DNA of 64,000 nucleotides from Novosphingobium acidiphilum DSM 19966 (GTDB taxonomy: Bacteria; Pseudomonadota; Alphaproteobacteria; Sphingomonadales; Sphingomonadaceae). The notes under the pieces were generated by a model. That model had not been told where the DNA came from. It saw nothing but the letters and a program-made list of their open reading frames with translations, and ran no database searches. Position numbers and translations under genes: made by a program. The stretch spans positions 62,001 through 126,000 of the forward strand of contig NZ_AUBA01000008.1 of assembly GCF_000429005.1 (NCBI RefSeq), read 5' to 3'. Positions within the stretch are counted from its first letter, which is position 1. The number at the start of each line of letters is the position of its first letter. Positions 25,021 to 33,188 of this stretch are shown here, one piece after another.

Positions 25021-25631
25021 TCTGCCAATGCGCCCAGTTTGCGCAGCGCACCCAGCAGCGCCAGCAGCGGCATGCCGAGCACGGTGAAATGACTGCCCTC
25101 GATCGTTTCGAACAGTTGCACGCCGCGCGCCTCGATACGGAACACACCGACACAGGCCGCAACCGCGGGCCATTCGCTGTGGAGATAGCTGTCGATAAAG
25201 CTGTCGGTAAGTGTTCTGACTTTCAAGCGGGCGGTTTCGACGTGGCGCCACACCACCACCCCGTCGCGCGCCAGCACCGCCGCAGACGACAGCGCCATGG
25301 TCTGGCCCGAAAAGAACCGCAGGTGTTCTGCCGCATTGGCGCGCGTTGCCGGCTTGTCGAATTGCCGGCCCGCAACTTCAACCAGCGAATCACCGCCCAG
25401 CACGAGCCGGCCGGGCATTGCCATCGACACCGCCAAAGCCTTGGCCTCGGCCAGGATCGTGGCAACATCGGCGCCCGGCACGCCGATCAGTTCGCGTTTC
25501 AGTTCGGTTTCGTCCACCCCCGCGCTGCGGGTTTCGAACGGCACCCCGGCCTCGGTCAGCATGGCCCGGCGCGACGCGCTTTGCGACGCAAGGACAAGAT
25601 GTGCGGTGTCACCCGTTGTGGCCATGATCAT
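25017..25631 (-). CDS. maf: Maf-family nucleotide pyrophosphatase
   Basis: A 204-residue Maf/YceF-type protein that hydrolyses non-canonical or modified nucleoside triphosphates. The N-terminal LASQSASRRAMLTEAGVPFE is the family substrate loop; GGDSLVEV has the catalytic Asp of the second motif; the TARLKVRTLTD and EGSHFTVLGMPL segments are also family-typical. The variant spacing and HLRFFSGQTM favour the house-cleaning subgroup. The start at 25631 (ATGATCATGGCC) overlaps the DUF299 gene stop by ATGA; ATG 25625 is an alternative. Confidence 0.92.
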   Translation of the reverse strand: MIMATTGDTAHLVLASQSASRRAMLTEAGVPFETRSAGVDETELKRELIGVPGADVATILAEAKALAVSMAMPGRLVLGGDSLVEVAGRQFDKPATRANAAEHLRFFSGQTMALSSAAVLARDGVVVWRHVETARLKVRTLTDSFIDSYLHSEWPAVAACVGVFRIEARGVQLFETIEGSHFTVLGMPLLALLGALRKLGALAE

Positions 25632-26515
25632 TGCGCCGAACCGTTGCGCCCGGCTTCAAGCCAGCCATCATCATCACGCGCGATGTCCATGCCGTGCGCG
25701 GCGCGCACGTTGTGGCGTTCGTTGTACAGGTTGATCACGGCGGCTGCGGTCTCCTCGATCGAACGGCGGCTGACATCGATCACCGGCCAGCCGTTGTCGG
25801 CAAACATGCGCCGGGCAAATTGGACTTCGCGCGCCACGTGATCGTTATCGACATAGCTGGTTTCCGGCGCCTGGTTCAGCGACAGCAGGCGATTGCGGCG
25901 CACCTGGATCAGCCGTTCGGGGCTGGTGGTCAGGCCCACGATCAGCGGCCGGCGCACGGCAAACAGCGATACAGGCGGCGGGCTTTCCACCACGATCGGG
26001 ATATTGGCCACACGATATCCCCGATTGGCGAGATAGATCGCGGTGGGCGTCTTGGAACTGCGCGATACGCCTGCCAGGATGATGTCGGCCTGTTCCCAGT
26101 TTTCCCAGCCGATGCCGTCATCATGGGCGATGGTAAACTGGATCGCCTCGACGCGGCGAAAATAGGCCTCGTCCATGGCGTGCTGGCGCCCGGGACGACC
26201 ACGCGCCTCCTGCCCCAGCAGCGTGCCCAGCGCATCGGTCACCGTGTCGAGCGCCGAAATGCTGCGCAGGCCAAGCGCGGTGCACCGCTGTTCAAGCCGG
26301 TCGCGGATCTCGGCGCTGACCAGCGTAAACAGCACCAGTCCGGGGTTGGCCGCGATCTCGGTCATGATCCGGTCGAGATGCTGCTGCGAACGCACCATCG
26401 GCCAGAAGTGGCGCACGACCTCGGCGCTTTCATACTGGGCCAGCGCCGCCTTCGCGATCATTTCCAGCGTCTCGCCGGTGGAATCCGACAAAAGATGAAG
26501 GTGAAGACGCTGCAT
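25628..26515 (-). CDS. DUF299 bifunctional kinase/pyrophosphorylase (PPSR-like)
   Basis: A 295-residue regulator of the PPDK/PEP-synthase family. Members use ADP-dependent phosphorylation and Pi-dependent dephosphorylation to switch pyruvate phosphate dikinase or PEP synthase off and on. The start is LHLHLLSDSTGETLEMIAK; the P-loop-like GVSRSSKT is at 149-156; LTTSPERLIQVR and the C-terminal VSRRSIEETAAAVI are family-typical. Upstream in-frame residues run into the origin region, so ATG 26515 is used. It is the leftward first gene after oriC and the head of a coupled run maf-aroE-coaE. Confidence 0.93.
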   Translation of the reverse strand: MQRLHLHLLSDSTGETLEMIAKAALAQYESAEVVRHFWPMVRSQQHLDRIMTEIAANPGLVLFTLVSAEIRDRLEQRCTALGLRSISALDTVTDALGTLLGQEARGRPGRQHAMDEAYFRRVEAIQFTIAHDDGIGWENWEQADIILAGVSRSSKTPTAIYLANRGYRVANIPIVVESPPPVSLFAVRRPLIVGLTTSPERLIQVRRNRLLSLNQAPETSYVDNDHVAREVQFARRMFADNGWPVIDVSRRSIEETAAAVINLYNERHNVRAAHGMDIARDDDGWLEAGRNGSAQ

Positions 26516-26868
26516 GGGCCCCTGATAATGGCAATCCGGGACAAGCCGGGATGAATCTGTGGACAGAGCGCGGATAAACCACGGGATGAATGCGCCGACA
26601 AGCGCAAGCCGGCGATCCGTCCCCATGATCCCGATCGTCCGGGCCATTTTCGCCACAGGATGGCCGCATTTGCCCACATGCTGTGGACAACGGGCACAAG
26701 TTTTCCTTGCCACCGGGTTCGCACAGAGTCGCATGGCCGAAATTTTTGTGGGCACGGTGGATCAATTGGGGCAGACCGCGACAATCCCCGGTATCCACAG
26801 GGCCAACAGACTCCTACATCCAGATTCAAATAAGACTCTTTTGTTGATTGAGAACGGACGCGAACACG
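26516..26868. other. oriC: Putative chromosomal replication origin oriC
   Basis: A 353-bp non-coding gap between the divergent DUF299 gene and hemE. This is the oriC position known for Caulobacter and several other alphaproteobacteria. DnaA-box-like sequences, compared with TTATNCACA: GTATCCACA (26791-26799, one mismatch), TTGTCCACA (26682-26690 on the reverse strand, one mismatch), CTGTCCACA (26558-26566, reverse, two mismatches) and TTGCCCACA (26670-26678, two mismatches). An AT-rich stretch at 26817-26852, beside hemE, could be the unwinding element. No TTAA-type CtrA box is visible. Confidence 0.75.
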
Positions 26869-27897
26869 ATGCCAGGTCCTTTGCTTGATACGCTTTTGGG
26901 TGCAAATATCGCCAGACGCCCGATCTGGCTTATGCGGCAGGCGGGGCGATATCTGCCCGAATACCGCGCCTTGCGGGCCGACAAGGGCGGTTTTCTCGAA
27001 CTTGTTTACGACAGCCCCGCGGCCACGGAAATCACGCTTCAGCCGATCCGCCGGTTTGGTTTTGACGGGGCAATCCTGTTCAGCGACATTCTGATCGTGC
27101 CTTATGCGATGGGCCAGAATCTGGAATTTCTGGCAGGCGAAGGCCCGCGCATGTCACCCCGGCTGGTGGATACCGCGCTCAGCGCGCTCAGCGCCGTGCC
27201 ACAGCGGCTTGATGCGATCTATGCCACGGTGGCAGGGGTGCGTGCCGCATTGGCCCCTGAAACCACGCTGCTGGGCTTTGCCGGCAGCCCCTGGACGATC
27301 GCAACGTACATGGTCGCAGGCGAAGGCAGCCGTGATCAGCACGAGACGCGCGCGATGGCGTATCGCGATCCGGTTGCGTTTCAGGCGATCATCGACGCCA
27401 TTGTCGATGTCACGATCGAATATCTGTGCGGCCAGATCGTTGCCGGGGCAGAAGCGGTGCAATTGTTCGATTCATGGGCAGGCAGCCTGGCTCCGCGTGA
27501 ATTCGAACGCTGGGTGATTGCGCCCAATGCGCGGATCGTCGCTGCTCTGGCCGATCGCCATCCGGATGTGCCGGTTATTGGCTTTCCAAAGGGGGCCGGT
27601 GAAAAACTGCCGGCTTATGCGCGTGAAACCGGCGTGGCCGCAGTCGGCATCGATGAAACGATCGATCCGGTGCGGGCAGCACACGCGTTGCCCGAAGGCC
27701 TGCCGGTGCAGGGCAATCTTGATCCTTTGCTGTTGCTGGCCGGTGGTGATGCCCTTGACCAGGGCGCACGCGCGGTGCTCGACGCTTTTGCCGGGCGCCC
27801 GCATGTATTCAACCTGGGCCACGGGATCGGCCAGTTTACCCCGATCGATCATGTCGAACGGTTGCTGGCAGTCGTGCGCGAATGGCGGCCCGCCTGA
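26869..27897 (+). CDS. hemE: Uroporphyrinogen decarboxylase
   Basis: Decarboxylates uroporphyrinogen III to coproporphyrinogen III in haem synthesis. It has 342 residues. Family motifs: RPIWLMRQAGRYLPEYR with catalytic Arg residues (about 16-32), FSDILIVPYAMG with the catalytic Asp, GFAGSPWTIATYM, LFDSWAG, GFPKGAG and NLGHGI. ATG 26869 matches the family; an upstream in-frame TTG adds seven residues. It is the first rightward gene from oriC. Its stop is one base from the convergent stop of the next gene. Confidence 0.96.
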   Translation: MPGPLLDTLLGANIARRPIWLMRQAGRYLPEYRALRADKGGFLELVYDSPAATEITLQPIRRFGFDGAILFSDILIVPYAMGQNLEFLAGEGPRMSPRLVDTALSALSAVPQRLDAIYATVAGVRAALAPETTLLGFAGSPWTIATYMVAGEGSRDQHETRAMAYRDPVAFQAIIDAIVDVTIEYLCGQIVAGAEAVQLFDSWAGSLAPREFERWVIAPNARIVAALADRHPDVPVIGFPKGAGEKLPAYARETGVAAVGIDETIDPVRAAHALPEGLPVQGNLDPLLLLAGGDALDQGARAVLDAFAGRPHVFNLGHGIGQFTPIDHVERLLAVVREWRPA

Positions 27898-27898
27898 C

Positions 27899-29380
27899 TC
27901 AGCGCACAGGCGGCGTGATCAGCACCCAGCCCAGGTCACGCCGCACCATTTGTCCGGATTCAACCCGATAGCCTTGCGCCCGCAGCGCGGCGATGACGGT
28001 TGTCGCAGAAGGATGCAGATTGGCCGCATGTTCGGTCCAGAACAGGTTCGGGCAGGTGGCTGACAGCGCCCGTGACCCGGCCCCGCTCAGCGCAAACCCG
28101 TGCCTGCGCGCCATCATGGCATAGGCAAACGGCAGCACATCGCGATTGTCGCGCGGTGCGGAATTCAGCACTTCGCCGTTCCAGTGCAGATCGGCAAAGA
28201 CACGGGTATCGGCGCATTGGTGCACCTGTCGCGCAATGATCGTGGTTGTGCCGTTCCAGCTCCACTGGCGCACCGTGCCGGCAAGGTTCACCAGCAGTAT
28301 CGGTGCGGTTGCCAGCAGCAGTACGGCATCGACCGTGCGCTGCACGCGAAGCGGCAATCGTTGCACAGCATGTGCCGCCGTGATTGCCACAACCATGGCC
28401 ACGATCGGGTCCAGCGCCACAAGATAGCGGGTGATCAGCATCGGGCGGTGCAGGTGGGCCACGATCAGCAGCGCCAGCGCCAAGACCGTTCCTGCCACGA
28501 ATGTCACGATCAGCGTCAGGGGCTCGCGGTAACGGGTGTGGCCCCGCCAGGCCCCGATCCCGATCATCATCGTGCCGGCAATCGCACAAAGCGCCAGCAG
28601 CGGATTGGCGGTGGTGGCGCCGGACAGTTCCTGTTCGATGGCCCAGCGCGCCGCATCCGGACCGGGTGGTATCCAGAAAGTGGTGGTGTTGGCGACGATT
28701 GTCGTCATTTGCGCCGCCATGAACAGCGCAAAGGGCACCAGCACGATCGCAGCGATTGTTGCCAGGCGCCACGCTTCGGGCCGGCGGCGCACCAGGATGA
28801 GCTGGGTGATTGTCGCGCCGACCAGACCCAGCACGATGACCGTGGTGACCAGGTGCACGGTGAACGCCAGCATCAGGACCACGCCCAGCATGATCGGGCG
28901 CGGTTGTGCGCCACCTTTGCGCAAACATTGCGCCAGCAATGGCAGCACCAGCGCGGTCAGCACCAGCGACAGGAAATAGGATCGCAGCTGGTCGATCCGA
29001 TCGAGCGCGGTAAACAATGCGGCCAGTGCCAGTGCATAATACCATGCCATCGCGCGAAACCACGGATCGCTGCGCGCCACACGAAGCGCTGCCACCAGCG
29101 CGATGCCCAGTATCGCACAATTGACCGTACGCAGCAGTTCGACAGTATGGCCAAGACCCAGCGTTTCGAGCAGGCGCGCCCAGAGCCAGGCCAGCGCATA
29201 AAACACCGGCGGGTGGTTGTCGCGCATCCAGGCAGGGGCCAGTGTTGCCACCGACACATCGGGCCGCACCATGTAAAACGAATAGAATTCGTCATACCAC
29301 GGTCCGCGCCCGATGATCGCAAAGCCGGCGGCCGTGACAAACAGCAGCAGCAGGATGACAAAGCCTGCGCGCGGACGCAT
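27899..29380 (-). CDS. GT39-like membrane glycosyltransferase
   Basis: A 493-residue integral membrane protein with about 10-12 hydrophobic segments in residues 5-390. A hydrophilic C-terminal domain (about 395-493), probably periplasmic, follows. After the first helix, GPWYDEFYSFYMVRP carries the Asp/Glu pair typical of GT-C enzymes such as ArnT and GT39/GT83 mannosyltransferases; a DNHPPVFY motif follows. It would transfer a sugar from a polyprenyl carrier to an exported glycan or lipid. The start at 29380 puts the first helix at the N-terminus. It is inverted relative to hemE and hemJ, which usually sit closer together, suggesting insertion here. Confidence 0.75.
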   Translation of the reverse strand: MRPRAGFVILLLLFVTAAGFAIIGRGPWYDEFYSFYMVRPDVSVATLAPAWMRDNHPPVFYALAWLWARLLETLGLGHTVELLRTVNCAILGIALVAALRVARSDPWFRAMAWYYALALAALFTALDRIDQLRSYFLSLVLTALVLPLLAQCLRKGGAQPRPIMLGVVLMLAFTVHLVTTVIVLGLVGATITQLILVRRRPEAWRLATIAAIVLVPFALFMAAQMTTIVANTTTFWIPPGPDAARWAIEQELSGATTANPLLALCAIAGTMMIGIGAWRGHTRYREPLTLIVTFVAGTVLALALLIVAHLHRPMLITRYLVALDPIVAMVVAITAAHAVQRLPLRVQRTVDAVLLLATAPILLVNLAGTVRQWSWNGTTTIIARQVHQCADTRVFADLHWNGEVLNSAPRDNRDVLPFAYAMMARRHGFALSGAGSRALSATCPNLFWTEHAANLHPSATTVIAALRAQGYRVESGQMVRRDLGWVLITPPVR

Positions 29381-29443
29381 GATCAGCGGCGAGAAGGCAT
29401 GGTGTGCGCCGATGATTTTGGCCCCCGATGATGTGGTAGAACG

Positions 29444-29692
29444 ATGCGGACCAGACTGCGGATTTGCAAGGCCAAGATGCGGTTCGTCGATGCGCCTGCA
29501 GCGCTCGTCGTTGCAGAACGGTACAAGTTCGTCGTGCGGCCCTATCAATGCGACCGGTGCGGCGCATTTCATCTGACCGGACGGCGCAAGGGCAAACGCA
29601 TTCCCCGCCCGGCTCGCAAGGATCCTCCCGCAATGCCTGTTGCCAAAGCTGCGCCCTTCCGGCAGCGCACGTCAGAGACTATGGAACCATGA
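29444..29692 (+). CDS. Small zinc-ribbon-like protein
   Basis: An 82-residue basic protein of unknown function. YQCDRCGAFHLTGR in the middle (about 34-47) has a Cys-x2-Cys with a following His, in the manner of small zinc ribbons; only one CxxC is present, so metal binding may need His or dimerisation. The C-terminus is a basic, proline-containing tail. It starts 63 bp from the divergent GT39-like gene and its stop overlaps the hemJ ATG (ATGA). I cannot assign a role; similar short zinc-ribbon proteins occur in sphingomonads. Confidence 0.6.
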   Translation: MRTRLRICKAKMRFVDAPAALVVAERYKFVVRPYQCDRCGAFHLTGRRKGKRIPRPARKDPPAMPVAKAAPFRQRTSETMEP

Positions 29693-30132
29693 TGCAGGTG
29701 CTCGCGATGCTCTATCTCTGGCTCAAGGCCGGCCATGTCATCTTTGTCGTATTCTGGATGGCAGGCTTGTTCATGCTGCCAAGATTTTTCATTTATCATC
29801 AAGAGCTTGCACCAAGTTCGCCGGAAAATGCGCTGTGGGTCGACCGTGAAGCGCGACTGTTGAAGATTATTCTGTGGCCATCGCTGATCGCGGTGTGGGC
29901 ATTCGGCCTGGTGCTAGCGGTCAATGGTGGCTGGTTCACCCAAGGCTGGTTCCATGCCAAGCTGGCGGCCGTGGTGATCCTGACGGGCTATCACGTGTGG
30001 ATGGCCGACTATGCCCGCAATCTTGCCGTCGGGCGCCGCAAGCTGACCGGCAAGCGTCTGCGTCTGCTGAACGAAGTGCCCGGCGTGGCCGCGGCGATCA
30101 TCATCGTGCTGGTAATCGTCAAGCCGTTCTGA
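29689..30132 (+). CDS. hemJ: Protoporphyrinogen oxidase HemJ
   Basis: A 147-residue membrane protein with four hydrophobic segments that oxidises protoporphyrinogen IX to protoporphyrin IX. LKAGHVIFVVFWMAGLFMLPR (about 13-33) contains the conserved His and Arg, with IYH following; HVWMADYARNLA has a second conserved His; the end has LNEVPGVAAAIIIVLVIVKP. The protein lies between a small zinc-ribbon gene (ATGA overlap) and rho. hemE is 1.8 kb upstream, with the GT39-like gene between. Confidence 0.9.
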   Translation: MMQVLAMLYLWLKAGHVIFVVFWMAGLFMLPRFFIYHQELAPSSPENALWVDREARLLKIILWPSLIAVWAFGLVLAVNGGWFTQGWFHAKLAAVVILTGYHVWMADYARNLAVGRRKLTGKRLRLLNEVPGVAAAIIIVLVIVKPF

Positions 30133-30292
30133 GGCCGCTTGCGTCGTGCTTGATTGACGGCGCGCGCCGGCCCGGATATGGGCGTTGGGCTACCCGGATT
30201 TTCCGCTCGCGAACCGTCACGGTTTGCACATGGTCCGCTTTCCCCAAGCCCTATGACCATCCGGCCTGCACACCCCTTTGCTGGAACGACCC

Positions 30293-31549
30293 ATGCATCT
30301 GAAAGAATTGAAAAAAACTCCTCCCGCTGCACTGGTGGCAATGGCCGAAGAGCTTGGCGTCGAAGGCGCCAGCACGATGCGTCGCCAGGATCTGATGTTC
30401 GCCATTCTCAAGGAAATGGCCGAAGACGGCGAAGAAATCCTGGGCATCGGCACGATCGAAGTGCTGCCCGACGGTTTCGGTTTTCTGCGCAGCCCCGAAG
30501 CGAACTATCTGGCGGGGCCCGATGACATCTATGTCTCGCCCAACCAGGTTCGCAAATGGGGCCTGCGCACCGGCGACACGGTCGAAGGTGAAATCCGCGC
30601 GCCCAAGGACGGTGAACGCTATTTTGCCATCACCCGGCTGATCAAGGTCAACTTCGATGATCCCGAGGCAGTGCGTCACCGGGTCAATTTCGACAACCTG
30701 ACCCCGCTCTATCCCAACGAACGCCTGCGGCTCGATACGCTTGACCCCACGGTCAAGGACAAGTCGGCACGCGTGATCGATCTGGTCAGCCCGCAGGGCA
30801 AGGGCCAGCGCGCGTTGATCGTGGCACCGCCGCGCACCGGCAAGACCGTGCTGCTGCAGAACATGGCGAAAGCGATCACCGACAACCACCCCGAAGTGTT
30901 CCTGATCGTGCTGCTGATCGACGAACGCCCGGAAGAAGTGACCGACATGCAGCGGTCGGTGAAGGGCGAGGTGATTTCCTCGACCTTTGACGAACCGGCC
31001 ACACGCCACGTGCAGGTTGCCGAAATGGTGATCGAAAAGGCCAAGCGCCTGGTTGAACACAAACGCGATGTTGTGATCCTGCTGGATTCGATTACGCGCC
31101 TGGGCCGGGCCTACAACACCGTGGTGCCAAGTTCGGGCAAAGTGCTGACCGGCGGTGTCGACGCCAACGCGCTGCAACGACCCAAGCGGTTTTTCGGCGC
31201 AGCGCGCAACATCGAGGAAGGCGGTTCGCTGTCGATCATCGCCACGGCGCTGATCGATACCGGCAGCCGCATGGACGAAGTGATCTTTGAAGAATTCAAG
31301 GGCACCGGCAACTCGGAAATCGTGCTCGACCGCAAGGTGGCCGACAAGCGCATCTTCCCCGCGCTCGACGTGGGCAAAAGCGGCACGCGCAAGGAAGAAT
31401 TGCTGGTGGCGCGCGATCAGCTGTCCAAGATGTGGGTACTGCGCCGCATCCTCATGCAGATGGGCACGGTCGATGCGATGGAATTCCTGCTCGACAAGAT
31501 GAAGGATTCCAAGACCAACGAAGACTTCTTCGCGACCATGAACCAGTAA
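30293..31549 (+). CDS. rho: Transcription termination factor Rho
   Basis: The hexameric RNA helicase that ends transcription, 418 residues. The N-terminal helix bundle is MHLKELKKTPPAALVAMAEE; the RNA-binding cold-shock-like domain spans about 45-125 (GFGFLRSPEANYLAGPDDIYVS). The Walker A loop is APPRTGKT (about 178-185), then LLIDERPEEVTDMQRSV and LDSITRLGRAYN. The ATG at 30293 fits the family. A strong hairpin terminator follows 24 bases after the stop. Next gene on this strand is DUF6489 1.3 kb away. Confidence 0.97.
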   Translation: MHLKELKKTPPAALVAMAEELGVEGASTMRRQDLMFAILKEMAEDGEEILGIGTIEVLPDGFGFLRSPEANYLAGPDDIYVSPNQVRKWGLRTGDTVEGEIRAPKDGERYFAITRLIKVNFDDPEAVRHRVNFDNLTPLYPNERLRLDTLDPTVKDKSARVIDLVSPQGKGQRALIVAPPRTGKTVLLQNMAKAITDNHPEVFLIVLLIDERPEEVTDMQRSVKGEVISSTFDEPATRHVQVAEMVIEKAKRLVEHKRDVVILLDSITRLGRAYNTVVPSSGKVLTGGVDANALQRPKRFFGAARNIEEGGSLSIIATALIDTGSRMDEVIFEEFKGTGNSEIVLDRKVADKRIFPALDVGKSGTRKEELLVARDQLSKMWVLRRILMQMGTVDAMEFLLDKMKDSKTNEDFFATMNQ

Positions 31550-31573
31550 GGTCGATTGGCGCAATCAACCGGG

Positions 31574-31603
31574 GGGCGGCGCGGGAAACCGCGCCGCCCT
31601 TTT
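31574..31603 (+). terminator. Rho-independent terminator after rho
   Basis: A perfect 11-bp stem (31574-31584 with 31589-31599) closed by a GAAA tetraloop and followed by four T residues. It separates rho from the convergent NTF2-like gene. Confidence 0.9.
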
Positions 31604-31607
31604 GCCG

Positions 31608-31994
31608 TCAGGCCTGTTTTTCAAGCGCTGCGGCCATCATGTCCCACAGCTTGTTGATCGCCTTCAAGGGTCGCACCATGACCTTGAAATCGATAATCCG
31701 GCCTTCCAGATCAAAGCGGATCAGATCGATCCCGTTGATGACGATGCCATCGACTTCGGCCACGAATTCCAGCAGCGCTTCGGGCCCGTCGACCAGTTCG
31801 CGAACATAGCGAAACGTGTCGTTGCCCAGAACCTGGCCCGCTGCTGTCAGATAGGACAGCACTTTGGCTTTGCCCGCCTGGGGGGTGTGGACGACGGGTG
31901 AATGAAACACCGCATCATCCGCGATCAGTTCGGCCAGCAGATCAAGATCGTTGCCCAGCATATAGCGGTGCCATGCGGCGAGGCCGAGTTGCAT
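31608..31994 (-). CDS. NTF2-like family protein
   Basis: A 128-residue soluble protein of the nuclear transport factor 2/SnoaL-like fold: HRYMLGNDLDLLAELIADDAVFHSPVVHTPQAGKAKVLSYL and LEFVAEVDGIVINGIDLIRFDLEGRIIDFKVMVRPLKAI. The family includes isomerases, dehydratases and pure ligand-binding proteins. Start ATG 31994 is preferred; an upstream extension is arginine/proline rubbish. It is 76 bp downstream of the dienelactone hydrolase gene on the same strand, and the two may be co-transcribed. Confidence 0.8.
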   Translation of the reverse strand: MQLGLAAWHRYMLGNDLDLLAELIADDAVFHSPVVHTPQAGKAKVLSYLTAAGQVLGNDTFRYVRELVDGPEALLEFVAEVDGIVINGIDLIRFDLEGRIIDFKVMVRPLKAINKLWDMMAAALEKQA

Positions 31995-32070
31995 GCGCTG
32001 TCTCCTTGCATGTCCGTCTGTCGCGGTTGCCACGGCCGGCGGCATGGATTTGCCGCAAGCCACGCCCTTT

Positions 32071-32766
32071 TTACGCAAGATTGGCGGCAAGGAAATCCCT
32101 GGTGCGCTGATCGGCCAGATTGGCCGCAGCGTCGTCGCGGCGGTTGCCGTGTTCTGCGGCAAAGCCATGATCGAGACCGTCGTAATCCCACACGGTGACC
32201 AGCGGATTGGGATCGAGCCCGGCATGGATTGCGGCCTGTGCCTGTGGCCCGACAAAATGATCGGCGGTGGGGATATGCAGCGCCAGCGGCCTGGTGATGC
32301 GGGGTGCTTCGTCAAGCATGGTGTCGATCATGACGCCGTAATAGCCGACCGACGCATCGATCGTGGTGCGCGTTGCGGCCATATAGGCCAGCCGGCCACC
32401 CAGGCAAAAACCCACCAGCCCGGTCTTGGCAATGCCTTGTCCCCTGGTCCAGGCCAGCACCGCCTTGATGTCGTCCACACCAAGATCGGCGTTGAATTGC
32501 TGAAAATAGCCAAAGGCCTGCTGCATCTGTTCTGGCACATCGGGATCGAGTTCAACACCCGGGGCAAAACGCCAGAAAATGTCGGGTGCTACTGCCAGAT
32601 AGCCAAGCGCGGCCCAGCCATCGACTTTGCTGCGGATGCCCGCGTTCACGCCGAAGATTTCAGGAATGACGATTACGGCTGCGGTGGCGGCACTGTCGGG
32701 TTGCGCGACATAGGCGGGAATTTCGCCCTGATCTTCGGTTGCGCTGATCGTGATCATGCTACCCAT
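32071..32766 (-). CDS. Dienelactone hydrolase family protein
   Basis: A 231-residue alpha/beta hydrolase of the DLH family. The nucleophile elbow is GFCLGGR with the catalytic Cys; the Asp is in IPTADHFVG, and the His in YDGLDHGFA. FGVNAGIRSKVDGWAALGYLAVAPD is the family hallmark. True DLH opens dienelactone in chloroaromatic catabolism, but no other aromatic genes lie nearby, so a general carboxylesterase role is as likely. AAAGGATC ahead of ATG 32766 favours that start over ATG 32757. Confidence 0.88.
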   Translation of the reverse strand: MGSMITISATEDQGEIPAYVAQPDSAATAAVIVIPEIFGVNAGIRSKVDGWAALGYLAVAPDIFWRFAPGVELDPDVPEQMQQAFGYFQQFNADLGVDDIKAVLAWTRGQGIAKTGLVGFCLGGRLAYMAATRTTIDASVGYYGVMIDTMLDEAPRITRPLALHIPTADHFVGPQAQAAIHAGLDPNPLVTVWDYDGLDHGFAAEHGNRRDDAAANLADQRTRDFLAANLA

Positions 32767-32881
32767 GCGGTTGATCCTTTCGCAGGTTGGTTTGGTCGAT
32801 CGCCTGGTTGGTGGGTGACGTGGACTTTGCCAGGCATGCGTGACAGTCTTGTATCGATGCGCATGGTTGGGAGAAAGCACC

Positions 32882-33136
32882 ATGAAAGTGAATGTCGAGG
32901 TTGATTGCACGCCCGATGAGGCACGGCGATTTCTGGGCTTGCCCGATGTGGCTAAGGCGCAAGAGGCCTATGTGGATGCCGTCGTCAAGGCGATGAAGGG
33001 TGAAAATTCGCTCGATCAGCTTAATGGCTATGTCCGCCAGCTTGCGCCGATGGGCGAAATCGGGCTGAAGCTGTTTCAGCAGTTCGTTGAACAGGGCAGC
33101 GGCGCCTTCAAGCCGAAAGGCTCGGGCCACGAGTAA
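32882..33136 (+). CDS. DUF6489 family small protein
   Basis: An 84-residue protein: KVNVEVDCTPDEARRFLGLPDVAKAQEAYVDAVVKAMKG, then LDQLNGYVRQLAPMGEIGLKLFQQFVEQ, which matches what I recall of DUF6489. It has an amphipathic C-terminal half, and no membrane segment. GGGAGAAAG lies before the ATG. It is 52 bp upstream of mnmE and on the same strand. Function unknown; phasin-like packing of helices is only a guess. Confidence 0.65.
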   Translation: MKVNVEVDCTPDEARRFLGLPDVAKAQEAYVDAVVKAMKGENSLDQLNGYVRQLAPMGEIGLKLFQQFVEQGSGAFKPKGSGHE

Positions 33137-33188
33137 AGCAAATAATTGAAATGTATAATTATTCCTTTGTATTTGGTCGGGCGTGAGC

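Noticed and set aside
26848..26868. Upstream TTG extension of hemE
   Set aside because: Seven extra residues have no counterpart in the family; ATG 26869 is the sensible start.
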